Program-made: the position numbers and the translations under genes
Notes under the pieces: model-generated
The model's input: only the letters and a program-made list of their open reading frames with translations
Database searches by the model: none
Told to the model about the DNA's origin: nothing
From: Cellvibrio fontiphilus_A
GTDB taxonomy: Bacteria; Pseudomonadota; Gammaproteobacteria; Pseudomonadales; Cellvibrionaceae
DNA length: 64,000 nucleotides
Direction of reading: 5' to 3'
Assembly (NCBI RefSeq): GCF_042646205.1
Contig: NZ_JBHRTF010000004.1
Coordinates: 186,001-250,000 of the forward strand
Shown here: piece after piece, positions 26,457-34,954 of the stretch
Layout of the letters: each line of letters begins with the position of its first letter
How positions within the stretch are numbered: position 1 is the stretch's first letter

Positions 26457-28022
26457 ATGTTAGATGCCGCGATTAAAGGCCAACTCACTGCCTACCTTGA
26501 AAAATTGCAAGCGCCCATTGAATTGGTAGCAAGCCTTGATGCCAGCGCCAAAAGCGCAGAAATGTTAACGCTGTTGGAAGAGATTACCGCGCTTTCCAAC
26601 AAAGTCAGTTTGCGTCAAAACGGCAGCGCGAAATTAACACCGTCGTTTCATGTGGGTGCTGTTGGTTCCAGTGCACGCATTCAATTTGCGGGCATCCCTA
26701 TGGGGCATGAATTTACTTCGCTGGTATTGGCGCTGTTGCACAGCGGTGGTCATCCACCCAAAGTGGATATAAAAACCATCGAGCAAATTAAAGCGATTGA
26801 TACACCATTACATTTTGAAGTGTTTGTATCGCTCTCTTGCCACAACTGTCCGGATGTAGTGCAAGCCGTGAATTTAATGGCCGCATTAAACCCCAAGATC
26901 ACTGCCACCATGATCGATGGTGCCTTGTTCCAACAAGAAGTGGACGCGCGCAAAATCATGGCGGTGCCTACAGTGTTTGTGAATGGCGAACACTTTGGCC
27001 AAGGCCGCATGACCTTGGAAGAAATTATTGCAAAAGTCGATACCGGTGCGTCCGAGCGCGAAGCCAAAGCCTTGAGCGAGCGCGACCCTTACGATGTGCT
27101 GGTTATTGGTGGTGGCCCCGCCGGTGCAGCCGCGGCAATTTATTCCGCGCGCAAAGGTATTCGCACTGGTGTCGTTGCCGAACGCTTTGGCGGTCAGGTA
27201 TTGGATACAGTATCGATTGAAAATTTTATTTCGGTGAAAGAAACCGAAGGGCCAAAACTCGCGATGGCACTGGAGCAACACGTTAAAGAATACGACGTGG
27301 ATGTGATGAACCTGCAAAAGGCCGCGCAGGTAATTCCCGGTGATAATCACGGCGATTTGATTGAGGTTAAACTTGCCAGCGGTGCCAGTTTAAAAAGCAA
27401 AAGTATTATTCTCGCCACCGGTGCACGCTGGCGCGAGATGAATGTGCCCGGTGAACAGGAATATCGAGGCAAGGGTGTGGCCTACTGCCCGCATTGTGAC
27501 GGCCCTCTGTTTAAAGGCAAACGCGTTGCTGTCATTGGCGGTGGTAATTCCGGTGTGGAAGCGGCGATTGATTTGGCCGGTATAGTCGCCCATGTCACCT
27601 TGATTGAATTCGATTCCAAATTGCGTGCCGATGCAGTGTTGCAGCGCAAATTATTTAGCTTGCCCAATGTGACCGTTATTACCGAAGCCATGACTACCGA
27701 AGTGATTGGCAACGGCGAAAAAGTGACAGGTTTGAAATACAAAAGCCGCAATACCGATGATATTGCGACCGTGGAATTGGAAGGTATTTTTGTGCAAATC
27801 GGCCTGCTGCCCAATACCGATTTCCTAAAAGGCACAGTGCAACTAAGCAACCGCGGTGAAATTGAAATTAATGCGCGCGGTGAAACCTCGGTGCCGGGTA
27901 TATTTGCAGCGGGCGATTGCACCAATGTGCCTTACAAGCAAATTATTATCGCCATGGGCGCTGGCGCCACTGCATCGCTCGGTGCGTTTGATCACTTGAT
28001 TCGTACCAGTGCACCGGCTTAA
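26457..28022 (+). CDS. ahpF: Alkyl hydroperoxide reductase subunit F
   Basis: This 521-residue flavoprotein passes electrons from NADH to AhpC. It has an N-terminal tandem thioredoxin-like domain with Cys128/Cys131 (SCHNCPD), a FAD-binding GGGPAG motif near 218, the redox centre Cys344/Cys347 (AYCPHCDG), an NAD-binding GGGNSG motif and a C-terminal FAD motif (GIFAAGDCT). Complete. Confidence 0.98.
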   Translation: MLDAAIKGQLTAYLEKLQAPIELVASLDASAKSAEMLTLLEEITALSNKVSLRQNGSAKLTPSFHVGAVGSSARIQFAGIPMGHEFTSLVLALLHSGGHPPKVDIKTIEQIKAIDTPLHFEVFVSLSCHNCPDVVQAVNLMAALNPKITATMIDGALFQQEVDARKIMAVPTVFVNGEHFGQGRMTLEEIIAKVDTGASEREAKALSERDPYDVLVIGGGPAGAAAAIYSARKGIRTGVVAERFGGQVLDTVSIENFISVKETEGPKLAMALEQHVKEYDVDVMNLQKAAQVIPGDNHGDLIEVKLASGASLKSKSIILATGARWREMNVPGEQEYRGKGVAYCPHCDGPLFKGKRVAVIGGGNSGVEAAIDLAGIVAHVTLIEFDSKLRADAVLQRKLFSLPNVTVITEAMTTEVIGNGEKVTGLKYKSRNTDDIATVELEGIFVQIGLLPNTDFLKGTVQLSNRGEIEINARGETSVPGIFAAGDCTNVPYKQIIIAMGAGATASLGAFDHLIRTSAPA

Positions 28023-28036
28023 TTCGCTGTGAAAAT

Positions 28037-28072
28037 AAAAACCGCGTGATGCTGGGTTGTCACGCGGTTTTT
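28037..28072. terminator. Bidirectional terminator between ahpF and a kinase gene
   Basis: A perfect 13-bp stem (28037-28049 with 28060-28072) has A and T runs at its two ends and separates convergent genes. Confidence 0.9.
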
Positions 28073-28083
28073 TATTTTTTCGG

Positions 28084-29640
28084 TTATTCAACACCCTGCA
28101 AGCTAAACCAAAACAGGCTGCCGCCGTCCCCGGTTTTTTCGTAACCCACGTCGCCATTCAAGGCGCGGGCAATACGTTTAACGATGGAGAGGCCAAGGCC
28201 GTGGCCGTCGGCGGATTTGTGTTCAAATTGCACAAACAAGTCAAAGAGTTGTTGCTGTTCCAAATCACTGAGGCCGGGGCCAAAGTCTTTTACCCAGCAT
28301 TTCACCATGCCATTGTTCAAGCGTGTTGCACCCAGTTGCACCTGCGGTGCAGTGCCGCCGTATTTGAGTGCGTTGGATAAATAATTTACCCAAATTTCTT
28401 CCACCCATTGCGCTTGACCCAAGGCTTTTGGCCAATCATGGGCGATACTGATTTGCCCGCGATTTTTTTCAATCAGTGGCTCCAGTCGATTGCAGGCTTC
28501 AATCGCGATAGCCTGGATATCCAGCGGCTGCAGATTGATCTGATCGGTTTTGCGCAGGCTTGCCAGCAGTAATAATGCATCAATAATGGACTGCATTTTC
28601 TGCGCAGAGCGCTGTAACCCAAGCAAGAGTTGACGCTTCTTTTCATCGGATAAATTGATACCAATACTCACCGCGCTAAGCATCGCGGCACTGGCTGCCA
28701 TGTTGGTGAGCGGTTGTTTTAAATCGTGCGCGACAGTATGGGCGTAAGCATCCAGTTCGTAATTTTGTTCCAGTAATTCTGCGGATTGTTGTTCCAATAC
28801 TTTGGTTTTGTCCTCCAGTGCAATGGTTTTTTCTTCCAATGCCTGGGTGCGCTCGGCCACTAATTCTTCTAACTTGTTGCGGTGTAATTGCAGTTCTGCC
28901 ATCAAGCGATTGCGGTTTTCAAGATCGTCGCGGATGCGCAAACGCATTTGATTAATCGCTTCCACCAGTGTTTCCAGCTCGTCGGGTTGATGAGGGGCTA
29001 CACGGGTTAGTTTAAGTGGCGCTTCAAGATTATTCAGATCCAATTGCTGTGCGTAAGCGGCCATTTTTTCCAGATGGCGACTGACCCACAAGTGGATAAT
29101 AAACAATACAAATAACGCACTGAGCAACAGGCTGCTGAGGGTGGTGATCGCAATGCTCTGCGCTGTCCTGCGCAATTCGCTAATGATGCGGTTATTCATT
29201 AAGGAGACTTGCAACTGGCCGAGCAAAAAAGTTTCGCCGTTATCTTCATAGCTAATCGCCAGGCGCAGGGTTTCCAGCGGCGTATCAAAATCGCTATGGC
29301 GTTTTGCCCAGCGGTTGCCTACATCGTCCTCCAGCAGTACCTCGCCTACGTCTGGCAGTTCAGCTATGCCTTTTACCAGCGCAGTAATGCGCGGTTCATC
29401 CACGGACCACATAGCGGCCGCCAGCAGCGGCAAATAATTGCGCTCTATATCTTGTGCACGCAACCGCGTTTCATCCAGCGCGTTTTGATAGGCGTTGTAA
29501 ATTTGAATGCTGGATACCACGACGGCAAATAAAAGCGTGCAAAGCAGTACGGTGGCGACAATGCGAAGGCCGAGACGATGAGGGCGATGGGCACTGATAC
29601 TGGTTGTGGTGGCAGTGGATGGCGGCGCGGTTTGATGCAT
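28084..29640 (-). CDS. Membrane sensor histidine kinase
   Basis: ATG at 29640 overlaps the stop of the upstream binding-protein gene by one base (TGATG). The product has 518 residues: TM1 near 27-45, a periplasmic domain of about 110 residues, TM2 near 165-185, HAMP, a coiled coil (about 245-300), HisKA with His305 in AHDLKQPLTN, and HATPase with FGPGLSD and HGLGLSIV. No receiver domain is fused and no response regulator is adjacent. Its sensor and HAMP regions resemble those of the hybrid kinase at 13434-15857. Confidence 0.92.
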   Translation of the reverse strand: MHQTAPPSTATTTSISAHRPHRLGLRIVATVLLCTLLFAVVVSSIQIYNAYQNALDETRLRAQDIERNYLPLLAAAMWSVDEPRITALVKGIAELPDVGEVLLEDDVGNRWAKRHSDFDTPLETLRLAISYEDNGETFLLGQLQVSLMNNRIISELRRTAQSIAITTLSSLLLSALFVLFIIHLWVSRHLEKMAAYAQQLDLNNLEAPLKLTRVAPHQPDELETLVEAINQMRLRIRDDLENRNRLMAELQLHRNKLEELVAERTQALEEKTIALEDKTKVLEQQSAELLEQNYELDAYAHTVAHDLKQPLTNMAASAAMLSAVSIGINLSDEKKRQLLLGLQRSAQKMQSIIDALLLLASLRKTDQINLQPLDIQAIAIEACNRLEPLIEKNRGQISIAHDWPKALGQAQWVEEIWVNYLSNALKYGGTAPQVQLGATRLNNGMVKCWVKDFGPGLSDLEQQQLFDLFVQFEHKSADGHGLGLSIVKRIARALNGDVGYEKTGDGGSLFWFSLQGVE

Positions 29641-30548
29641 CAAAAACCCCGGCTGACGTCAAACCAGAGAGAGGGATTGTCCAGAGGAGTCTCCGCCGAT
29701 AGCAGCGGATTTTCCAAACGGATAATGTCGCGTTTATCCAATGCCATGTGTTTGATGCTCTCGCCAAAATGTTGCAAAAATAATTCGCGCATACTGCCAT
29801 CCTCCATCGCGATTAATAAACCGCGTTCTATGGCTTTGGCTAAATCGGGGCGCTGTTTATTAACAAAGTAGTAAACCGGCGCGGGGTAGTAAAGCACCCA
29901 GCGCGGCGCAATGACGAGGGGAATCTTTTCCTGGGTTTTTATCTCCGGCAGCACTTCGGTGAGTGCGCGCGGGAAAAAGGCGATACGCCCGCGCTGCAAC
30001 ATATAAAACAGCCCTTGGTAGTTAGTGGTGGGCGTGATCTTGAAACCATTGTGGCGCAGTATCGGATAGTCGGGCCAGTCCTGCTCCTGACCGCAGCGCA
30101 GGTCTTTTAATTGCTCAAGGCTAAGTGAGGCAAAAAGCTCACTGTTCTCCGGCTTGATTAGCAGCAAACGCCACCCCAACAAGCCGCGATCCAGCGGGAT
30201 GCGAATCGGCAGTAAACGTGTCTCGCGCTCCGGTGTTGTCAGTGTCCAGGTAATATCCAGTTCGCGCCCCAGTTCTACATGGCGCAGGGTGCGCGATTGG
30301 GATAGATCGTGGCGCGCCGCCAGTGGGGTATAGTCACCGCCCGCTTTGGCCAGCGCCAGCTTCAGTAAGGCGACCGGATAGTGGCCGCGCTCATCCATGC
30401 TGCGCGACTCAGCCCAGGAATAAACTACGTTTTCAGCGGCATGCGCTGGCAATGCCAGCAGCATAAGTAGCGCCAGCGGTGCGACTCCATAACGCCAAAA
30501 ACTCCCTGCAAGACAATAAATAAGCAGGTGTTGCATAAAAAAACTCAT
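29640..30548 (-). CDS. Periplasmic binding-protein-like sensor partner of the adjacent kinase
   Basis: The upstream frame is open to 30782, but ATG 30548 or 30536 gives a sensible signal peptide ending near ALPAHA. The mature part (about 265 residues) has the character of family 3 solute-binding proteins (for example YQGLFYMLQRGRIAFFP, lobe-2 region). The stop overlaps the kinase ATG, so the two are translationally coupled. The likely job is to present a ligand to the kinase's periplasmic domain. No transporter is present. The exact start is uncertain because neither ATG has a clear ribosome site. Confidence 0.78.
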   Translation of the reverse strand: MSFFMQHLLIYCLAGSFWRYGVAPLALLMLLALPAHAAENVVYSWAESRSMDERGHYPVALLKLALAKAGGDYTPLAARHDLSQSRTLRHVELGRELDITWTLTTPERETRLLPIRIPLDRGLLGWRLLLIKPENSELFASLSLEQLKDLRCGQEQDWPDYPILRHNGFKITPTTNYQGLFYMLQRGRIAFFPRALTEVLPEIKTQEKIPLVIAPRWVLYYPAPVYYFVNKQRPDLAKAIERGLLIAMEDGSMRELFLQHFGESIKHMALDKRDIIRLENPLLSAETPLDNPSLWFDVSRGF

Positions 30549-30753
30549 GTGCAATAGCCAGGAGGGCGCGGTGCCCCAACGGCAAATAAAGAAGGCAGGC
30601 GAGCAGTGGGAATACCAAAAAGTATAGACGCTTTTCGTGCCAGCCGTGCTCTGTGTCAGAGTTGCGCCAAGCGCGACAAGGCTTTTTTGTTTAATGTCTC
30701 TTGCACCATTTCGGTTCTTTTTGGGTTGACTATCGGCGAGGTATGGTAGAAAT

Positions 30754-30781
30754 TGCACCTTGGTTGCATCAACTTGGTGCA
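30754..30781 (+). promoter_or_regulatory. Candidate operator upstream of gdhA
   Basis: An interrupted dyad TGCACC (30754-30759) and GGTGCA (30776-30781), with an inner GTTG/CAAC pair, lies 30-57 bp before the gdhA ATG in the divergent gdhA/binding-protein spacer. A TTGACT at 30726-30731 could be a -35 element. The binding factor is unknown. Confidence 0.35.
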
Positions 30782-30810
30782 TTTTTGATGTTTGGATCAG
30801 GATAAAATCG

Positions 30811-32157
30811 ATGAGCGATGTGAATACACGGTTGGAGCATATTTTTCAGCAGGTGGTACGCCGCAATCAGGGCGAGCTTGAGTTCCATCAAGCAGTAAAA
30901 GAGGTGATTGAAACCCTCGGCCCGGTGCTGGAGAAACACCCTGAATACGCCGAGCACAAAATTATTGAGCGCATTTGTGAGCCGGAGCGCCAAATTATTT
31001 TCCGTGTACCCTGGCAAGATGACAAAGGCGAGGTGCAAATCAATCGTGGTTTTCGTGTCGGTTTTAACAGCGCGCTTGGCCCTTACAAAGGCGGCCTGCG
31101 TTTTCACCCTTCGGTGTCGCTTGGCACTATCAAGTTTTTAGGCTTTGAGCAGACCTTTAAAAATGCCCTGTCGGGCATGCCGATTGGTGGCGCCAAAGGC
31201 GGTGCGGATTTTGACCCCAAGGGCAAATCCGATGGGGAAGTGATGCGTTTCTGCCAGAGTTTTATGACTGAGCTCTATCGTCACATTGGTGAGTTCACCG
31301 ACGTACCTGCTGGTGACATAGGCGTTGGCGGCCGCGAGATTGGCTATTTGTTTGGCCAATACAAGCGCATCACCAATCGCTACGAATCCGGTGTATTAAC
31401 CGGTAAAAACCCCAGCTGGGGTGGCGCACTGGTGCGCCGCGAAGCAACGGGTTACGGCGCGGTATTTTTTGCTGAAGAAATGTTGAAGGCGCGTGGCGAA
31501 TCTATTGAAGGTAAAACCTGCGTGGTATCCGGTTCGGGTAACGTAGCGATTTATGCGATTGAAAAATTGCATCAACTCGGCGCCAAAGTGGTTGCCTGTT
31601 CCGATTCCAACGGCGTGATTTATGATCGCAACGGCATCGATCTTGAACTGATGAAACAAATCAAAGAGGTGAAGCGCCAGCGCGTGAGCGAATATGTGAA
31701 ATCGCATCCGCACGCCCAGTACATTGAAAAGGGTAATGTATGGGATGTGCCTTGCCAGCTCGCCTTCCCTTGTGCGACACAAAACGAATTGGATGAAGCT
31801 TCTGCCAAAGTCTTGGTTGCCAACGGCCTGATTGCCCTGAGTGAAGGTGCCAACATGCCAGTGACTCCTGGCGGCATCAAAGTGCTACAAACGGCGGGTG
31901 TTTCCTATGCGCCGGGTAAAGCGGCTAACGCCGGTGGTGTGGCAACCTCGGCGCTGGAAATGCAGCAAAATGCCAGCCGCGATGCCTGGTCATTTGAATA
32001 CACTGAAGAGCGTCTGCACAAAATTATGTGCAACATTCATCGCGATTGTTTTGAAACGGCTAAAGAATACGGTCAGCCCGGCAACTATGTTGTGGGTGCC
32101 AACATTGCGGGCTTCCGCCGCGTTGCAGAGGCGATGGTCGCCTTTGGCATTATTTGA
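30811..32157 (+). CDS. gdhA: NADP-specific glutamate dehydrogenase
   Basis: GdhA forms glutamate from 2-oxoglutarate, ammonium and NADPH. The ATG at 30811 has AGGA about 8 bases upstream and gives 448 residues, close to E. coli GdhA (447). The substrate loop GPYKGGLRFHP, the catalytic PIGGAKGG(A)DFDPKGKSD segment and the nucleotide-binding VVSGSGNVA motif are present. Confidence 0.97.
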   Translation: MSDVNTRLEHIFQQVVRRNQGELEFHQAVKEVIETLGPVLEKHPEYAEHKIIERICEPERQIIFRVPWQDDKGEVQINRGFRVGFNSALGPYKGGLRFHPSVSLGTIKFLGFEQTFKNALSGMPIGGAKGGADFDPKGKSDGEVMRFCQSFMTELYRHIGEFTDVPAGDIGVGGREIGYLFGQYKRITNRYESGVLTGKNPSWGGALVRREATGYGAVFFAEEMLKARGESIEGKTCVVSGSGNVAIYAIEKLHQLGAKVVACSDSNGVIYDRNGIDLELMKQIKEVKRQRVSEYVKSHPHAQYIEKGNVWDVPCQLAFPCATQNELDEASAKVLVANGLIALSEGANMPVTPGGIKVLQTAGVSYAPGKAANAGGVATSALEMQQNASRDAWSFEYTEERLHKIMCNIHRDCFETAKEYGQPGNYVVGANIAGFRRVAEAMVAFGII

Positions 32158-32215
32158 TAGCTGTTATTTAATCGTTGTGATTCGTTTGGTGTAAGGTAAT
32201 TTTTTATCACCAGTT

Positions 32216-32253
32216 AAAAATCGCGCGGTGTTTGGTTACGCCGCGCGATTTTT
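32216..32253. terminator. gdhA terminator (bidirectional)
   Basis: A 13-bp GC-rich stem (32216-32228 with 32241-32253) has AAAAA and TTTTT ends between the convergent gdhA and hydrolase genes. It overlaps the last codons of the hydrolase. Confidence 0.85.
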
Positions 32254-32871
32254 TTTGTGCGCAACGCCATGTTGTTGCGCGCGTGTTGTTAAGCCTTTGC
32301 GCAACAAACTCTGCAATTCATCTGCCCCCTCTTGCCACACGCCTAACTGTGAATCACTGTTGATGTGCCCTACATTTTTCAAACGCAAAAAATCAGTTCC
32401 CCACAGCAGTGCCCAGTAAGCGGCTTTACTTTCACTGAGCCAGGGATCATTGCTGCTGGCGATGATTTTGCCCGGCACATTCAGTGGCTGCTGGGGCAGG
32501 TGTTGTGCCAGTTGAAATTTATCCGGGTCCGCTGGCGCCACTAAAAAGAGTGCGGCAATTTGTGCCGGGTTTTCGGCAGCGATACTGGCACTGGCCAGTG
32601 TGCCGAAACTGTGTGCGATGACTATGGCGGGTTTATCGCTGTTGTTTAATTCAGTGCGAATGGCGGCTTTCCATTTATCCAGATCCGGCGTTGCCCAGTC
32701 ATCCAACTGGATGCGTTTGCTGTGTGGCACCTGTGCTTGCCACACGCTTTGCCAATGATGTTCATCGCTGTTGCGCAAGCCCGGCACAATAATTACCGAA
32801 AATGCTTCCAGCAGATGCGGGAGCCGCAAAGGTTTATTTGGTCGTAGTGATTGATGCGCGATGAGTGCCAC
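32236..32871 (-). CDS. RBBP9/YdeN-type alpha/beta hydrolase
   Basis: This 211-residue protein starts at a GTG with GGAGGAG 7 bases upstream. The nucleophile elbow is AHSFG, and the VPGLRNSDEHHWQSVW segment is typical of the RBBP9/YdeN family of small serine hydrolases. A His near HINSDSQLG completes the expected triad. Cytoplasmic; natural substrate unknown. Confidence 0.88.
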   Translation of the reverse strand: MALIAHQSLRPNKPLRLPHLLEAFSVIIVPGLRNSDEHHWQSVWQAQVPHSKRIQLDDWATPDLDKWKAAIRTELNNSDKPAIVIAHSFGTLASASIAAENPAQIAALFLVAPADPDKFQLAQHLPQQPLNVPGKIIASSNDPWLSESKAAYWALLWGTDFLRLKNVGHINSDSQLGVWQEGADELQSLLRKGLTTRAQQHGVAHKKNRAA

Positions 32872-33018
32872 CCGTTTGCTCCTCCGGTTATTTTGCTCTG
32901 GTGAATGTTTATCACCCGTTGGGAGGCAGCTTAATGGCCGTACATTTTTTTGAGAAAGAATTCTTTTGTCTTTGCTTATTCCATTGCTAGCGGATTCTAT
33001 GGCTGGCTGATGGTGCAG

Positions 33019-33633
33019 TTATAACTTGCTAAATGCGAGTGCAATACCGGCTGCTACTAATAAGCCTCCTGAAATCCAATTAAACCAACGCTGGTTTGCC
33101 GGGGTTTTTAGCCAATACATAATACTGCGCCCACCCAGTGCGTATACACTCATCCAGACTAAATCCATAGCGACAAAAATCACCGTGAGTAGCAAAAACT
33201 GCGGTGCAAGGCTGTGCTGTACATTAATAAATTGTGGAAACAGCGCACCAAAATAAATTAATCCTTTGGGGTTGGTAACCGCGATAATAAATGCGCGGCT
33301 AAAAATTTGTTGATGGTGAGCCGGTGCGCTTATCGCAGTTGTAGTGATGGGAGATGCGCGCATCAATTGCAGGCCCAAATAAACTAAATAGGCTGCACCT
33401 ATCCATTTAATGCTGTGAAAAATCCATTCGGCCTGTTCAACCAATAGGCCCAAACCCAGCGCCGAGAGAAGCATCAACACCAGGTTGCCAAGCGTGGCTC
33501 CCGCCATGGTGTAAAGCGATTGTTGAAAACCGTAGCGCCCCGCATCGATCATACAGGCAAGCATTACCGGGCCGGGGCTGGCAGAGACTACCAGGGTGAT
33601 GCTGATAAATAACCAAAGTTGTTCGAGCGGCAT
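33019..33633 (-). CDS. LysE/RhtB-family exporter
   Basis: This 204-residue inner-membrane protein has six predicted helices. The N-terminal SASPGPVMLACMIDAGRYG segment is the LysE-family signature. Members export amino acids such as homoserine, threonine or leucine; the substrate here cannot be told. It is monocistronic. Confidence 0.9.
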   Translation of the reverse strand: MPLEQLWLFISITLVVSASPGPVMLACMIDAGRYGFQQSLYTMAGATLGNLVLMLLSALGLGLLVEQAEWIFHSIKWIGAAYLVYLGLQLMRASPITTTAISAPAHHQQIFSRAFIIAVTNPKGLIYFGALFPQFINVQHSLAPQFLLLTVIFVAMDLVWMSVYALGGRSIMYWLKTPANQRWFNWISGGLLVAAGIALAFSKL

Positions 33634-33734
33634 AGTGGTTCCTTGGGCGAGGCGCGCAGTCTAGCAGAGCGAGGTGCGGCGTCACTAAAGTCTTCTATAC
33701 TCAAACCACACTATAGACGTTTAACAGGTGATTT

Positions 33735-34076
33735 ATGTCCAGCAGCATCGCACATGCAATCCAGACCCTTGAGGAGTTATTAAAAGGCTTGGATCAAGCC
33801 TATTGGGAAGCAAACAGTTTGGATCGCAAAGATTTTTTTTACGATTTAATCAGCGCGTTGCATGCGGAGTTATCGGAGCTGAATAAATTAAGTGTGCAGG
33901 ATCATCATCTGGAATATGAATCAGTGACTGAAGAATTCCGTGCAGCGCGCCCCAAGCTCAGCCGCTTGCGCAAATTGGTGGATGATTTTGCCTTGCGCTC
34001 TACTACAGCCGTGCGGCTGGAAAATCTGATCAACCAAACGCTGGTATTAATGGGGCGACCCAGCGGCTTGCTGTAA
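33735..34076 (+). CDS. Conserved-looking hypothetical helical protein
   Basis: I do not recognise this 113-residue soluble protein. It is almost wholly helical and rich in Leu, Glu and Arg, with likely coiled-coil pairing (about 1-55 and 65-105). An AGGTG lies just before the ATG. It is divergent from the LysE exporter and has no signal peptide. Confidence 0.7.
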   Translation: MSSSIAHAIQTLEELLKGLDQAYWEANSLDRKDFFYDLISALHAELSELNKLSVQDHHLEYESVTEEFRAARPKLSRLRKLVDDFALRSTTAVRLENLINQTLVLMGRPSGLL

Positions 34077-34121
34077 TTGCCGCCCGGCTTGATGGTGTTG
34101 CGGAGGTTATAGCCATTTCGT

Positions 34122-34235
34122 ATGAGTGGTTTTTGGTTATCGCAAAATAATTTAAAAGTTGTCAGACAAAAACTGGCATCGCGCAAAAAGCGAGCGATAC
34201 TTGAAATACCGGAAGCGAAAGTTCCTGTGGGGTAA
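34122..34235 (+). CDS. Possible 37-residue basic small ORF
   Basis: A short frame encodes MSGFWLSQNNLKVVRQK followed by a basic stretch with RKKR, ending in KVPVG. A GGAGG lies 15 bases upstream, too far for a normal site. It is the only coding candidate in the 315-bp gap after the helical protein gene. It may be chance. Confidence 0.2.
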   Translation: MSGFWLSQNNLKVVRQKLASRKKRAILEIPEAKVPVG

Positions 34236-34342
34236 AAGGCATGAGTGATTGCCCCATCGATGTAGGAGCCAGTGGTGCTTTTGGGCGGGTTTTTTAGTGG
34301 CCCGGTTTGGAATCCCTTTCTTTGTAATCTAGTATGGTCTTG

Positions 34343-34380
34343 GCCGGCATCCTGTGGTGTCGGCTTTTTTTTGTTTTTTT
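34343..34380 (+). terminator. Intrinsic terminator just upstream of a DUF4440 gene
   Basis: A 7-bp stem (34343-34349 with 34358-34364, one wobble pair) is followed by a long T run to 34380. It ends only 17 bp before the next start codon. Confidence 0.75.
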
Positions 34381-34397
34381 GAGCCCGAGGCATGACC

Positions 34398-34865
34398 ATG
34401 AAAAGAAACCATTTGATCATCGGGTTGTTTGCTCTGGGGTGGAGTGGTCAGCTCGCTGCGCAAAGTTGTTTGGAATCCGAGGCATTAATCGCACTGGATG
34501 GGCGTTATGAAACCGCGCTGCAAACCGGCGACGTCGAATTTTTACAAGCCTTGCTCGCCCCCGAGTTTTCCTGGGTACATAACCTGGCGAGCATGAAAGA
34601 AACCAAGGCTGGATTGATTGCTCGCCTGCAACAGGAAAGTGAGCAACCCAAAGCGCGCAAATCTCACGATATAACGACTCATCGCCTGGGTAATACCGCG
34701 GTATTACAGGGTGTCAGCAGTGTGGAAAAATGGAATGCGGATGGTAAAACCTATCGCACCCTGCGCTATCAATTTATACGCACCTATGTGGCACAGGGCA
34801 GTCAATGCAAATTGCTGGCAGTGCAGACCATGAAAGTCTCGTCACCTGAAAGTCAGGTTGAGTGA
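34398..34865 (+). CDS. Secreted NTF2-like (DUF4440) protein
   Basis: ATG 34398 is chosen because CGAGG lies about 7 bases upstream; ATG 34392 is too close to it. The 155-residue precursor has a signal peptide ending near GQLAAQ and an NTF2-like fold with the DUF4440 pattern (ALDGRYETALQTGDVEFLQALLAPEFSWVH). Members include small periplasmic ligand-binding proteins and SnoaL-like enzymes; function here is unknown. Because a terminator ends just before it, its promoter must be inside or very near that T-rich segment. Confidence 0.82.
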   Translation: MKRNHLIIGLFALGWSGQLAAQSCLESEALIALDGRYETALQTGDVEFLQALLAPEFSWVHNLASMKETKAGLIARLQQESEQPKARKSHDITTHRLGNTAVLQGVSSVEKWNADGKTYRTLRYQFIRTYVAQGSQCKLLAVQTMKVSSPESQVE

Positions 34866-34895
34866 TTCATCCTGAATCAAATTTCTGCCCGCGGT

Positions 34896-34932
34896 AAAAA
34901 GCAAAAGGCGCTATAGGCGCCTTTTGCTTTTT
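34896..34932. terminator. Bidirectional terminator before the pectate lyase gene
   Basis: A perfect 16-bp stem (34896-34911 with 34917-34932) has A/T-rich ends and separates convergent genes. Confidence 0.9.
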
Positions 34933-34954
34933 AGTTTATTGCACACCGGGTTAA

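Noticed and set aside
26886..27350. Long antisense frames within ahpF
   Set aside because: They are opposite a complete ahpF with all its redox motifs; no ribosome site or family match.
33905..34420. A 171-codon minus-strand frame
   Set aside because: It runs antisense through the helical protein gene, a terminator and the next start, and shows no family features.
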